From NCBI RefSeq assembly GCF_040712315.1, contig NC_134013.1, positions 18,387,001-18,451,000 on the forward strand: a stretch of 64,000 bases of DNA, in the 5' to 3' direction. The notes under the pieces were generated by a model. It searched no databases. It was not told the origin of the DNA and was given only the letters and a program-made list of their open reading frames with translations. Shown one piece after another: positions 44,290 through 55,380 of the stretch. The DNA comes from Castanea sativa. Its lineage: Eukaryota; Streptophyta; Magnoliopsida; Fagales; Fagaceae. The translations under genes and the position numbers were made by a program. Positions within the stretch are counted from its first letter, which is position 1, and every line of letters begins with the position of its first letter.

Positions 44290-44360
44290 CTCTTTTTTTT
44301 TTCTCTCTAGTTCTCAGACTCTCTCTCTCTCTCTCTCTCTCGCTCGCTCGCTCTGTGAGT
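44290..44360 (-). repeat. CT/GA microsatellite in the EDR2-C gene 5' leader
   Basis: A (CT)n(CTCG)n run on the plus strand, read as GA-rich on the gene's strand, lies 45-110 bp upstream of the start codon. GA-rich leaders are common in plant genes. Whether it has a regulatory role is not shown. Confidence 0.7.
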
Positions 44361-44661
44361 GGTGGTGAGGGAGCAAAGAAGTTTAGGTTGAGGTTAAGGT
44401 GGCATGTTGTTAAATTAATAGCTAATATGTGGGAGGAAATAAATGTGACCTTGCATTTCCAAGAAACTACGAGATAGCCCTATCCTTAGCTCTACTTTTT
44501 GAGATTTGATTTGAGACATAGACAGCTAATTTTTCAATTAACATAATAATTATTATTTGTATAAAATAAATAAAGAAAACTTTTTAGTTTACTAACAAAA
44601 TTTAAGATGGAATTAAGATTATATATTAAGATGGAAGTGACACTTTAATTTAGGGATTTGT

Positions 44662-44676
44662 TTTTTTTTGCTAACC
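44662..44676 (-). mobile_element. Ultra-short retro-insertion (poly-T plus GCTAACC)
   Basis: A 15-bp insert, TTTTTTTTGCTAACC, is flanked by a perfect 15-bp direct repeat (AATTTAGGGATTTGT) at 44647-44661 and 44677-44691. It is the smallest of the four such inserts in the window. A simple tandem duplication with a linker is the alternative. Confidence 0.55.
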
Positions 44677-44691
44677 AATTTAGGGATTTGT

Positions 44692-45646
44692 ATATATATT
44701 GTCATAGAGGAATGGTACACCCAAAAAAGGAAAGCTTACAATTTTAAGTAGGCAAACTAACAACATTGCTAGTTACTATTTATTTTTATTATTTTTTCAT
44801 AGAAAAGTTTTTTGGAATTTTCATTAAACAAGATGTAAACCCAAAAACCTGAACTGGAGAGGCAATGGGTTGTTTTGTTACATTCTCTGCGAGCAAAAAT
44901 ATTCTACTAGTTCCTAAAGTGGTGCTTCGGCTCCAACAATCATCTGTTGAATAGGTAAAGGGGCTGGCTTAGAATTAGTTAGAGCATGTATAAGTACCTG
45001 TGACTCTCCTTCCATAATAATGTTTATGAGGCTTAGGTCCCGTGCAAAGTGCAAACACCAATATACGCTCAACATTGTTATTATTAGGATTCAAAATGCG
45101 TCGTAGTGTTTTTTTTTTTTTTGGAAAACATGTGTCAGAGTGTTTAAATATGGAAGGCTTCGTCAAAACAGAAATAATGACCATATAATAGGATATGGCA
45201 CTATCAAAACTTAAGGTTATTTCCATAACAAATAAGTAAATAACTTAAGGTTGTTTCAATTCTAACAAAAACAAATGAAAGACTAGAAGTTATATACAAT
45301 AGAGTTCAATAGATTTGAATAATGGGTTAAAAATTCGATAGTTTTAAATTTCATCTATCACATTATTAGTCATTAGAATTTTTGGGATGTCTAACTGACA
45401 AAGAGTGGAATATATATATATATATAACGGATGCGTAATTTACCAAGGAGCGCTAATGATACTACAACAACTTTCGTCTAATATTGGTGGAGATTTGTAC
45501 ATTTGCATTTCAAGCATCAAGTGGAAAGTAAAAACAAGACATTGAGAAATGATTGTTGGAGTTCACACGGCTCATCTATCTCGATGGCATTGTTTGGAAA
45601 TAAAGAGTTGGCATACCTTCATAAGAATTGTAGAGATTAAATCTCT

Positions 45647-45702
<56 letters not shown>

Positions 45703-45742
45703 ATACGTATGATTTAATCTTGACTACAATTCAAGACTTATT
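44692..45742. other. Intergenic DNA, no gene seen
   Basis: AT-rich DNA with a poly-T run at 45109-45122 and a compound (CA)n(TA)n at about 45646-45700. No coding or transposon signature beyond these was recognised. Confidence 0.45.
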
Positions 45743-45751
45743 ACTTATACC

Positions 45752-47202
45752 ATTGTTATTAAATCTATTCCGTTCCGGTCGGAATATCTCGTATCGGGAT
45801 GCAATCCGGAACGGTAATACCACATGTTCCACCTCGGGTCCAATTCCGGCCAATTTCAGGTCATTTCGGCCATTTCGACAAATTTCAATCAATATTTGGC
45901 TGAAATGTAAATTTTAGCCGGTATTAGTTTTTAGAAGAAAAAAATAGAAAAATAGAAAATAGAAAAATCTCTAAACTAACAAACTCATTAGTACAACATG
46001 TCATTACTTTGAGTCGATTGCCTAAAAAACAAACCCAGCCACCGTAGAGGTCGCCCCTTCTTCTTCTTCTTTGCTTCGTCTCAAACTCTCTGCCAGTATG
46101 CTCTTCTTTCGTTTTTTACTTTAGTTTTTGCTTTGTTTCATGTTTGTGTTTGCCTTGTAGACTTTTAGTTTGCTAACCCTACCCACGTGACAAAGTTTTG
46201 AAAATGAGAAAACTCAAAAAAGCTGACAAAAGAGTTTGATTTCAAACTTATATTTACTGAGTCTTGTCTGTCCCCAACGTGAGATACGGAGAAAATATTA
46301 AAATAGCATTAATTTTCAAACAATATAATTAGTAGTTAAGTTTTACAAACTATAATTTTTACTAGCATCTCGAGTCTAAAAGACTCGATTTTGGGGCTAT
46401 AAATCAAGTCTTTAATGCTCGATTTTTATAGTCTGATTCTATCTGATATGGCATTTTTCCACGTAGCGACTACTTGGAAATCGAGTCTCTAAGACTCGAT
46501 TTACAAGCCAGATGAAATTTGAACTCCACAAAAAAAAAAAAAAACGGACCAGGCAGCGCGCGCGCCCAGGTCCGCGCGACCTGGGCTGGCTTGGGTCGCG
46601 CGCCCAGGCCGCGCGACCCAGGTGGGCTGACTGCGTTTTTTTGTTTTTTTTTTTTGGGTGGTAAATCGAGTCTTAGAGACTCGATTTCCAAGTAGTCACC
46701 ACGTGGAAAAAATGACACATTAGACAGAATCAGACCATAAAAATCGGGCATTAAAGACTCGATTTATAGCCCCAAAATCGAGTCTTTTAAACTCGAGATG
46801 CTAGTAAAAAATATAGTTTGTAAAACTTAACTACTAACTATATTGTTTGAAAATTAATGCTATTTTAATATTTTCTCCGTGAGATACACACACACTTATT
46901 GCACTGTTTTTGGTTGATATTTTTCATTATTTAATTACATATTTATGTTTTAATATTCTAAAACAGTAATTGTTATGTAATAACTAAATGATTTTTGTTA
47001 TTTGAGGTTTACTTATTTGGACCAATAATTTTATATTGCATAAGAAAAAAAAAATATATATATATATATATTACTTTTAATTTTTAATTTTTTTAGAAAC
47101 CCCGAAACACTTTGAAATAGTACGTCGAAATAGACCGGTACCGAAATATTCAATTTCACTAGACAAACTAAAACAGGGTCCAAAACAGTATTCATAATAT
47201 TG
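45752..47202. mobile_element. Mutator-like element, host of a nested foldback element
   Basis: The left end (ATTGTTATTAAATCTATTCCG) and the reverse complement of the right end (CAATATTATGAATACTGTT) are loosely inverted. Seven of nine bases are duplicated around it (ACTTATACC at 45743-45751, GCTTATACT at 47203-47211). Internal ends are rich in CCGGTCGGAATATC and ACCGGTACCGAAATATT motifs, as in the element at 24324. There is no transposase. The foldback element at 46288-46878 sits inside. Confidence 0.5.
46288..46878. mobile_element. Long-armed foldback Mutator-like element with 9-bp target duplication
   Basis: A perfect 9-bp duplication, GTGAGATAC, lies at 46279-46287 and 46879-46887. Nearly the whole 591-bp element is two inverted arms of about 215 bp each (46288-46503 and 46661-46878), highly similar to one another. 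The arms contain repeated small palindromes built from AATCGAGTCT/AGACTCGATT. The 155-bp core between them is GC-rich, with GCGCGC and repeated CCAGG/CCTGG motifs. It has no coding capacity. A transcript through it would form a long hairpin. Confidence 0.82.
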
Positions 47203-47211
47203 GCTTATACT

Positions 47212-48322
47212 TCTTATGAAAAAAAAAAGTTATATTTTAGCCTAATCAGAGCTACTTTTACTTATCAAGAAAAAAAAAATCTCCTTATATATATATAAAA
47301 GTATGTAGTAGATGAGGACCCAAAAAAAAAAAGTGAGGTTGGAATCACTAAACTAGCCTTACCAAGAATAGAATTATATCTATTCACTTCAACCGCACTC
47401 CAATTTATTAATAGAGAAATAAATTGTTTTGATTAAAAAGAAATGCAAATATAAAATATTGTGGGGGTGTGGCGTTGGTGTAATTTAATATAAAAGATTG
47501 GGGATTTTTAATTATTAAATCGCTGAAAGCGACAAACGGGATAATAACTTTGACAGTGTGATAGACCCTTACCGACGTTGACGATGAAGACAGCTACACG
47601 TAGTCATTAATAACGACATTGTTTTTGTTTTGTTTTTTCTGAATAGACTGGCATGGTTTATGCTCATAAAAATAATAATAAAGAAGGGTCATAACAACTC
47701 ATAACTGCGTTAAACAATAATTATGTATGCACGAGATTATATAAATTGAGTAATTTTTAATACTATTGAATAAGAAAGATTATTCTCCCACGCGAAAAAG
47801 AGAAATGCTATTTAGATTAGAATAATATTACAATTACAAATCACAAACCATAAACTAGTTTACAATATTTTTATAAATTATTATTGTGTTCAATTTTTAT
47901 TGGCTTTTATTTGGGTCCACCACTACTATTTCTTTTATAAATTAGTGTGCATATTATTAAAATTAAGGTCAGATATTATTCTGATTCCTAATTTTTACCA
48001 AATATTTTTTTTTTCGTAAACTTTAAAAAGATCATTATTTATCCTTAAAATTTATAAAAAGGTTTTTTCAATAGTATTGACCATTGAGTCAAAAATAGAG
48101 ATTAAAAAAAAAAAGCATTTTTCTCAATAGTTTACAAATGAAAAATATATATATTTTAAAGTTTAAGACAAAAAAAAAATTTTCAATAATAATATGAAAA
48201 TTGAACTTTTTAATAATTTAGAGATAAAAGAGAATTTTTCAAAATTTATAAATGAAAAATAAGATTTGATAAAATTTAAGGACTAAAATAATATTTTAGT
48301 CTTTAAATTATTACGCCTTTAC
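47212..48322. other. Intergenic DNA before the LINE
   Basis: Very AT-rich DNA with many homopolymer runs and no recognised gene or element. Confidence 0.45.
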
Positions 48323-48370
48323 TTATTTAGAATAAACATTTTTTTTTTTTTGATAAGAATACTTCAATTT

Positions 48371-48919
48371 TTATTGAGGTGAAGACAAATACATAGCATC
48401 ATGTAATGTAGAGGACTCAATAAAGGAGGCAGTTTCCTCTAGCCAAGTTACATAAGAATCAACTCCTTTAGCAAAACTTGCTAGGAGATGTGCTGGTCTA
48501 TTACCCTGTCTTTTAACATGTGAAAAATTAAAAGTACGGAATTCATGCATCTTGTGGTGATTGCTGGCGATGATGTTGGCAATTGAAGCGTGGGTGGGAG
48601 TGGTGCCCGTGAGTGTAAGGTAGACAGCCTGTGAGTCACTTTCGAAGAGGGCGTCCCTGATACCAATATCTACTGCGAAGAAAGCTGCTTCGTCCATGGC
48701 TTTTGCTTCGGCTTCCAACGGACCCAGTGGAAATGGTAGTTTTTTGCTTAAAGCAACGACTACCAAACCCAAGTGGTCCCAGATCACAACGCCGATGCCG
48801 ACCGTTCCAGCTTGTGAAAAGACGGCGGCATCAGTGTTTATTTTATACCACAGGAATGCTGGTGGTACCCAACGGGTTTCCATGGCGTCCTTGAGCACGC
48901 TGGGTTGGTGATGAGCAAG
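48371..48919 (-). pseudogene. LINE ORF2: C-terminal RNase H domain, after an in-frame stop
   Basis: The domain degrades RNA in RNA-DNA hybrids during reverse transcription. It is in the same frame as the reverse transcriptase and is separated only by the TAG at 48920-48922. RNase H features are visible: WYKINTDAAV with the first catalytic Asp, GPLEAEAKAMDEA with the Glu, LFESDSQAVYL with the second Asp, and KRQGNRPAHLLASFA near the end. About 175 residues, ending in a stop close to the poly-A tail. Confidence 0.82.
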
Positions 48920-51379
48920 CTAGAATTCTTCTAGCATGAAACGTGCCTGAGAAAGGATCTCTTTTGGTTGCTGTCTTGGATTGCCCAGTCTAGTTTTGTT
49001 GCGGTTGAACCACATGCACCATGAGATCATAACAGTGAGTTCAAGGAGTGCCAGGCCGAAGTGTTGTACGAAGATCAGGTACCATAGGAAATCAGCAAAG
49101 GTCCTATGTGAGACACCGGTTTTGTCAAAAGGAATACCCGATATACTCCACACTTCTTTGGCCTTTGTGCACTCCCAGAAGAGGTGTCCACTAGTTTCTT
49201 CAGCTAAGTGACATGCTTCGCAAGTGGATTCAGTGAGTATGTGTCTGTGGCAGAGATTGTCTTTTGTGGGGAGGATATTGCGACAGCCTTTCCAGGTAAA
49301 AGTCTTGACTTTATTTGGGACACGAAGTCCCCATATGGTGCGCCAGAACAATCTCTGGGTGTCTCCATCAGATGAATCCGCCGTGACCAAGCTTTGAGTC
49401 ATAGAGAGCGCTAGCTTGTAGGCACTGTTCACTGTGAAGACTCCTCGTGGTGTGTAAGCCCATATTAGACGATCTCTTGGTTTAAAACTTCCTAGTAGGA
49501 TGCCCAAGACGGTGTTGACATAATCAGGGAGGAAAATCTGGTGCAGTAGGGGGGTATTCCATTCTCTAGTCACAGGGTGCATGAGACTGGATACTTTCGA
49601 GTCCGATGGAAGGAAACGTGGTATGGATATGATTTGAAAGTTTGTGGGTTTAGGAAGCCACCTATCCGTCCAGATGCCCACTGACGCACCATCTCCGATC
49701 TGCCATCTACATCCAACTTTCACTACAGCTTGGGTAGCCATGATACTACGCCATGCGTAAGAAGGTTTGGAACCTAGTTCAGCATGAAGGAAGTCTGTGC
49801 ATGGGAAGTAGTGGGCTTGGAAGACACAGTGAACAAGAGAGCCATGATTATTTTGCAAGCGCCACCCTTGTTTTGCTAAAAGAGCCAAGTTGAAGGCTTT
49901 GAGGTCACGGAAGCCGAAACCACCTTTTTCCTTTGGAGAGCACATTTTTTCCCAACTCAACCATGCCATTTTGTTCTTCCCATTGGATTGACCCCACCAA
50001 AAACTGCAGACCATGCGAGTCATATCATCACAGAGAGTGTCAGGAAGTTTGAAAACACTCATAGTATAGGTGGGGATTGCTTGAGCCACTGCCTTGATAA
50101 GAATTTCCCTCCCTGCTTGTGAGAGCAGTTTTTCCTTCCATCCTGAGAGTTTTGTATTAAGTCTCTCCTTTAAAGCATGGAAAGTGTTCATCTTTGATCT
50201 TCTGACTAAAGATGGGAGACCTAGGTAAGTTTCATGTTGCCGGATAACTTCTGCCCCAAAGTGGTTTTTAATGTTCTCTTGGATGTCATGTGGAGTGTTT
50301 TTGCTGAAGAAAAGGGAGGTCATTTCCCAGTTCAGCTGTTGTCCAGAGGCATGTTCATATGTAGTGAGGATGTGGTCTAGGTGATTGCATTGTTCATTTG
50401 AGGCTTGGCAGAAGATGATACTGTCATCTGCAAAGAATAAGTGGGATATGTAAGGGCCTTGAGGGCAGGCAACAACACCTCGAAGAAATTCATTATCCAC
50501 AGATTTGCGAATCATAGCTGATAGTCCTTCTGCACAGAAAAGAAACAAAAAGGGAGATATGGGGTCCCCTTGTCTTAAACCCCTTGTGGGGGTTATATAA
50601 CCTCGGGGTGTGCCATTAATCTTGTCGGAATATGTAACAGAGCTAACACATTGCATCATAAGAGCCACCCATTTATTATTGAAACCCATTTTTAGCATGA
50701 TTTGTTTAAGGCAGTCCCACTCGACACGATCAAAGGCTTTGCTCATGTCAAGTTTTAAAGCCATCTCCTCTATACGGCCACTCTTTTTTTGGTTTAGGTA
50801 ATGCATGGTTTCAAAGGCCACCAAAACATTATCCGTAATGAGATGGTCAGACATAAAGGCACTCTGATTCTCACTGATGATAAAAGGGAGGAAGCATTTT
50901 AGGCGGTTTGCTAGGACCTTCGAGGTGATCCTAGAGATGACATTACTAAGACTGATGGGCCTGAATTGGGTTATCTTTGTGGGGTTTTTTATTTTTGGGA
51001 TGAGGACAATAAGTGTGTTATTGAATGTTGGTGGAATAATACCCAAGTTTAGAAAATCCAACACAGTTTTTGTGACACACTCACCTGTTAAAGACCAAAA
51101 GTGTTGATAAAATAGAGAGGGCATACCATCAGGACCTGGCAATTTTTTTGGATGCATTTGTTTGAGTGCTCTGTGGACCTCATCTGGACTAAACTCACAT
51201 GTCAGGTTTTCATTCATAGGTTCTGTGACAATCGGTTGGACAGCATCAAGGAGTTCGGCCATATTAGTTGTGCCATTTAAGCTGAAGATTGAGGTAAAAT
51301 AATCCAGAATGATGCCTTCCACGACTACGTCATCATCCTACCAGTTCCCCACTGAGTCGTAGAGGCCTTGGATGAGATT
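48920..51379 (-). pseudogene. LINE ORF2: reverse transcriptase and zf-RVT region
   Basis: The reverse transcriptase copies the LINE RNA at the nicked target. Motifs are in order: PKKLPGPDGMPSLFYQHFW, PKIKNPTKITQFRPISLSNV, the ALKLDMSKAFDRVEW block, GLRQGDPISPFLFLF, the catalytic FADDSIIF, then LGLPSLVRRSK. The Cys/His-rich zf-RVT segment (KVKTFTWKGCRNILPTK, CEACHLAEETSGHLFWEC) follows. The 800-codon frame from 51322 has no true ATG. It is simply the stretch between TAG at 51338-51340 and TAG at 48920-48922, and it belongs with the endonuclease upstream in the same frame. Confidence 0.9.
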
Positions 51380-52490
51380 TCATTGTTTGCGGTTTGAAGC
51401 TTTCTGGTGGAAAAAATTGGTGTTTCGGTCACCATCAGTAATCCACATGCTTCTTGCTCGTTGATGCCACATCGTGTTCTCCGCGTCAAGCCAACAATTC
51501 AAAGCTTTACGGACCTTATGAATTTCATCTGCATTATTGATAGGCTGTCTCTCTAGAGCTTGTAACTTCTTAGTTAATCTATCAACTTGCCTCCCAACGT
51601 GGCCAAAATCAGTTTTATTCCACACTGAGAGCTTAGTACGGCAGCTATCAAGGCAATTGGTGAGTTGGGTTCCATCGGGTTTGCATAAAACTTCAAGCCA
51701 TGCTTCCTGAACGACATCGACACAACCTGGGTGTCGCAGCCACATTGCTTTAAAGCGGAACGAAGTCTTAGTAAAGCGACGACGGGGTCCAGAACTAGGA
51801 AGATGGACCGAGAGCATGGAGTGATCCGAGGTGGACATAGCTAAATGGTGGACAATGGCACCTGGAAAAGAGGATTTCCAGGCTGAGCTGGCTAAGGCAC
51901 GATCCAGGCGAATGTGAATTCGCCCGTCAATTGGGTGATTTCTGGACCAGGTGAATGGAGAGCCAAAGAATCCAAGGTCTCTAAGTTCGCATGTGTTAAT
52001 GGCTCTGTGAAAGTAATCCATTTGCCTAGATGGACGTGGGCTCCCTCCATGTTTTTCAGAGCGATACAAGATCTCGTTGTAGTCACCCAAACATAGCCAC
52101 GAGATGTTATTTAATCGGCTGAGAGACTCAAGTAAAGTCCAAGTTTCCTCACGCTTGCTTGTGTCTAGGTGCCCGTAAAACCCCGTTAGTCTCCATTTTG
52201 AATCTGTTTTAGTACAAAGAACATAGGCATCAATGAACCACCAAGAAAAGTTTTGCACATGTACCTGAGTACCTAGCTTCTATAAGAGGGCTAGACCACC
52301 ACTCTAGCCATTGCTTGAGACTGCTAGCCCCTGGTTGTAGTCCCAGTATTGTTTCTTTGTATTCAATTGTTCAGTGGTGAGTTTTGTCTCCATTAAGAAG
52401 ACACAAATGGGATCTTCTTTGGTCCATGCTCTCTTGAGAGCATTAACTGTATGGGGCAAGCCCCCGACAGTTCCAGCTTAAAATACTCAT
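51380..52490 (-). pseudogene. LINE ORF2: AP-like endonuclease region
   Basis: The endonuclease nicks the target DNA to start insertion. ORF2 starts at the ATG at 52490-52488 with SILSWNCRG. A one-base frameshift follows in a run of five C/G (52461-52465), after which the frame is constant. Catalytic-type motifs remain: FLMETKL with the Glu, WLCLGDYNEIL, HIRLDRALA and SDHSML. In-frame stops occur at 52306-52304 and 52282-52280 (both TAG) and at 51382-51380 (TGA). The ATG overlaps the ORF1 stop by one base (TAATG). Confidence 0.85.
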
Positions 52491-53924
52491 TAGGCCCGGC
52501 GGTCCTGCCTAGCAGGTACCGCCGATTCCTTGGTCTGAACCGTAAGCTGGTCTGTGGTTGTTTCATCATGCAACTTCTGTTTCTTGTCTAAAGACGTGCC
52601 ATGCATGCCATGCAAAGTCTCCACTTTTCTTTTTGGTCCAATAGTGGGCAACATAACATCACTAGTGTCCATCACATGCTTGGCATGCTCAAGTCTTTTC
52701 CATGTACCACGTGTGGTGTTTGATGTATTTGTTAAGGTGGTAGTATGGCTGACTGCATTGGTTTGTGGGGAGGGAAGAGAGCAGGTATCAGTGGAAAGAG
52801 GGAAGTCAGGGATATCATTAAGAGGTGGGGTCTCTAGATCAAGGATATTTTTAGGTGAGGCAGCTGGCTGAGATATAGTGGGAAATAAATTTAAATTTTT
52901 GTCAATGTCCTTTAAATGTGCATTGAATAGATTTGTGTCAGCCAAAATATTTGTAACCGATGGCATTGATTGAGAGACTATTGCTGTGATTGCGAGGGAA
53001 TTTATGATTGTGTCCATATTGGGTTGGCATGGTGGTGTAGGGTTGGCATGGTGGTGTAGGGTTGGTCGACGGTGTTTGTGGTGGGGGTGTGGTGGTTTGG
53101 GCTGTGGGAGGGGGTTTCGAGCAAGGGCCGCGGGATGGGCCATGTGTAGGAGTGGTGGTTGGTATGGTTTTGTTGTTAACGATTTGTGGTTGTTGGATGT
53201 TGGTCATAGCGGCGCATAGCCAGGGTCCGTATTGTTGGTTATCTCTGTTCAGGGTACCGTCACTACCTGTCCATAGTATACAATCTTTCTCATCATGATT
53301 GAGTAGGCCACACCAGTAGCAGAAAACAGGTAGGCGCTCGTATTGAAAAGACACCCAGTGGGGTTGCGAGTCACCAATGTTGACCATTCGGCCTCTGCAA
53401 AGTGGTTGGTTGATATCTATATGGACACGGACCCTGAGATAGCGTCCTCGACATTCGCCGTTGGGTGATGTATCCACCTGTTCCACTCTGCCCAGTGTTT
53501 TCCCTATGGCTTCAGCGTTGGCTTTAATCATTCGTCGGATAGGCAAGTTGTGTATTTGAACCCAGAAAGAAGCACCGTCGAAAGTTGCGTCGTCCACCGA
53601 TTCATCTTCCTTAGGTTTGTATAAACCCATCAAGTATTTATCAAAGGACCACGGTCCTTGTGCTAGAATTTTCAGAGAATCAGCTTCGTTTTCAAAGATT
53701 AGTAGAGCAATATTGGAGCCTAAGTCTCGAATTTCAAAATTCTGGATTGAACGCCACATACTCCGGAGTGTGCGTGACAGAGCTTCTATGCTAACTCTGC
53801 GTTTCGTAAAGAGATGGGCTACAAGGACTTTGCTATTGTCTTCCACGGTGGGGCTAAGGGTGACTGTATTGCTCTCCCTTGTGTTAAGGGAGAGGCGTTC
53901 ACATTGTCCAGCGAGGTCATCCAT
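52490..53924 (-). pseudogene. LINE ORF1: DUF4283/zinc-knuckle RNA-binding protein, frameshifted
   Basis: ORF1 protein coats LINE RNA. It starts at the ATG at 53924 (DDLAGQCERLSL). The DUF4283-type domain includes RRVSIEALSRTLRSMWR and LIFENEADSLKILAQGPWSFD. A CCHC knuckle FCYWCGLLNHDEKDC follows, then a Pro/Thr-rich region. A 19-bp tandem duplication at 53021-53058 shifts the frame, so the last 170 codons (Ser/Thr-rich, with a Lys-rich KRKVETLHG segment) are read in another frame and end in TAA at 52492-52490. Apart from that duplication the ORF is open. Confidence 0.85.
53021..53058. repeat. 19-bp tandem duplication that breaks LINE ORF1
   Basis: GGGTTGGCATGGTGGTGTA occurs twice in direct succession (53021-53039 and 53040-53058). 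Nineteen is not a multiple of three, and the ORF1 frames before and after this point are offset accordingly. Confidence 0.85.
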
Positions 53925-54196
53925 GTGTATGGTATGAAGAAAAAAAGGATGAGAAAAGGGTGAGAGAAGGGTAGGTGACGAAGGAAAAGAAGCTGAGTAA
54001 AAAAGCTGGGTTCCACCGAGATGGGGAAAAAAGGCCCTAGTCAAAGACAAGGGGCAAGGTTTTCATCATCTTGGACTCTCGAGAGAGACCCGTGGAGAGA
54101 AAAGAGAGTAGTGGGTACCTACAATATTCTGGGAGAAAGTTACAAGTTATTTTCTTTCTTTGTTAGGTTAGACATTTATTTTATTTAGAATAAACA

Positions 54197-54567
54197 ATAA
54201 GTGTTAAATTAGGATAAAACTTAAGTATAGTACTTAGGCGATATTTTTTAGATTCACCTCTTAAAATTCTATCATGTGACTTTTTTCTCATGAAATAGAA
54301 GTGTATTTTTAGTTAGGATAAAACTTAGGTACAGTACCTTAGGTGCTATTTCTTAGGTTCCATTCTTAAGATTCTGCCATGTGGCTACTTAACTAAAAAA
54401 TACATTTTCATTCCATGAGAAAAAAATCCACATGATAGAATTCTAAGAGGAGAACATAAAGAACAACATTTAAGTATTGTACCTAAGTCTCACTATTTTA
54501 GTTAAATACAATTACATGGTTAAATTTTAAAAGAAAAATCTATAAAACAATACCTAAATACTCCACC
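54197..54567. mobile_element. Foldback MITE cluster (AAACTTAGGTACAGTACCTTAGG family)
   Basis: A left arm of about 105 bp (54211-54316) and a right arm (about 54393-54490) are inverted copies. Between them lies a third, partial left-arm copy (54317-54392). A further related piece follows at 54494-54567, and another at 41930-42020. No target duplication was identified, so boundaries are approximate. Confidence 0.55.
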
Positions 54568-54751
54568 TAAATTTTGCCCATAGGATAGTGGACCTTGTAG
54601 GCTATTAGTCTAAATTGAAGAAGGAAAATAAAGTAACGTTAAATTAGTTGACAATTGTGTAAATTTTGCCGATAGGATAGTGGATCTAGTAGGCTATTAG
54701 TCTAAATTGAAGAAGGAAAATAAAGTGACGTTAAATTAGTTGACAATTGTG
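54568..54751. repeat. 92-bp tandem duplication
   Basis: Two adjacent copies (54568-54659 and 54660-54751) begin TAAATTTTGCC and end AGTTGACAATTGTG. They differ at only a few positions, for example GGACCTTGTAGG against GGATCTAGTAGG. Confidence 0.85.
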
Positions 54752-55098
54752 TTCCCTCATGAGTCAAGAGTCATGACTTTAATAGATGCGTGCTGACTTT
54801 ATTATTGTAGTTTTTGTCTCATTTTGAGTGTGAAAGGTAATGGGCATTGCACCTAATGGCTGGCTGACAATCCAATGCCATGTTACTGAGTGGTGGCACA
54901 AAGATCCTTTGAAATGTGCACCTTATCATGGCATCGTCATCTTTTTTGTTTTAAAAACTTTTCTTGAAGAACAGACAAATATGTAAGGTATTTGCTCTTA
55001 AATCTTCGCGACTCTTGGATGAGAGCCAAATCCATCGACAAAAATGTTCGTGTGATTTAGCATGTTGCGTTCCTTTTATTTTATTTTACCTGCCAATG

Positions 55099-55156
<58 letters not shown>

Positions 55157-55377
55157 GATTTGTATAATTTTTTTTTGGTAAACGAGATTTATATAATTTA
55201 GTAGTATAATCTACTCTTTTTTATTAAGATAATCATATTTAAAATTTTCATTCGTACACTTATATATATGTTAGACTTGTATTGGCTGAAATTGAACCCT
55301 TAGACCAAAAGAAATGAATGATGGCCTAATAAGCCTACAACAATAGATTTGTTAGAGCGAATTTTACAAGTAAAGAC
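54752..55377. other. Intergenic DNA with an (AT)n tract
   Basis: No gene is seen. An (AT)n run lies at about 55108-55152. The sequence just after it (about 55153-55280) resembles 57610-57700, which also follows a microsatellite (TAGTATA, GATAAT(C/T)AT(A/G)TTTAAAATTTTCATTC). Confidence 0.45.
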
Positions 55378-55380
55378 TTA

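Larger units (their letters stand above)
48339..54180 (-). mobile_element. Full-length plant L1-type LINE with perfect 16-bp target duplication
   Basis: This non-LTR retrotransposon of 5842 bp is on the minus strand. It carries ORF1 (53924 to 52490), ORF2 with endonuclease, reverse transcriptase and Cys-rich zf-RVT (52490 to 48920), an RNase H domain (to 48371) and a short poly-A tail (the T run at 48339-48351 of the plus strand). TTATTTAGAATAAACA flanks it at 48323-48338 and 54181-54196 without a mismatch, so the insertion is complete and not very old. Even so it carries two frameshifts and five in-frame stops and is not autonomous. Confidence 0.93.

Noticed and set aside
45108..45170. Possible fifth ultra-short retro-insertion around a poly-T run
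   Set aside because: Only AGTGTTT (7 bp) is shared by the flanks, with an indel in any longer match; too weak to separate from chance.
46470..46751. Minus-strand frame with a GC-rich core
   Set aside because: It lies in the foldback Mutator-like element; the residues come from the GCGCGC/CCAGG core and the inverted arms.
52986..53298. Gly/Val/Cys-rich plus-strand frames
   Set aside because: They are antisense to the Pro/Thr-rich part of LINE ORF1.
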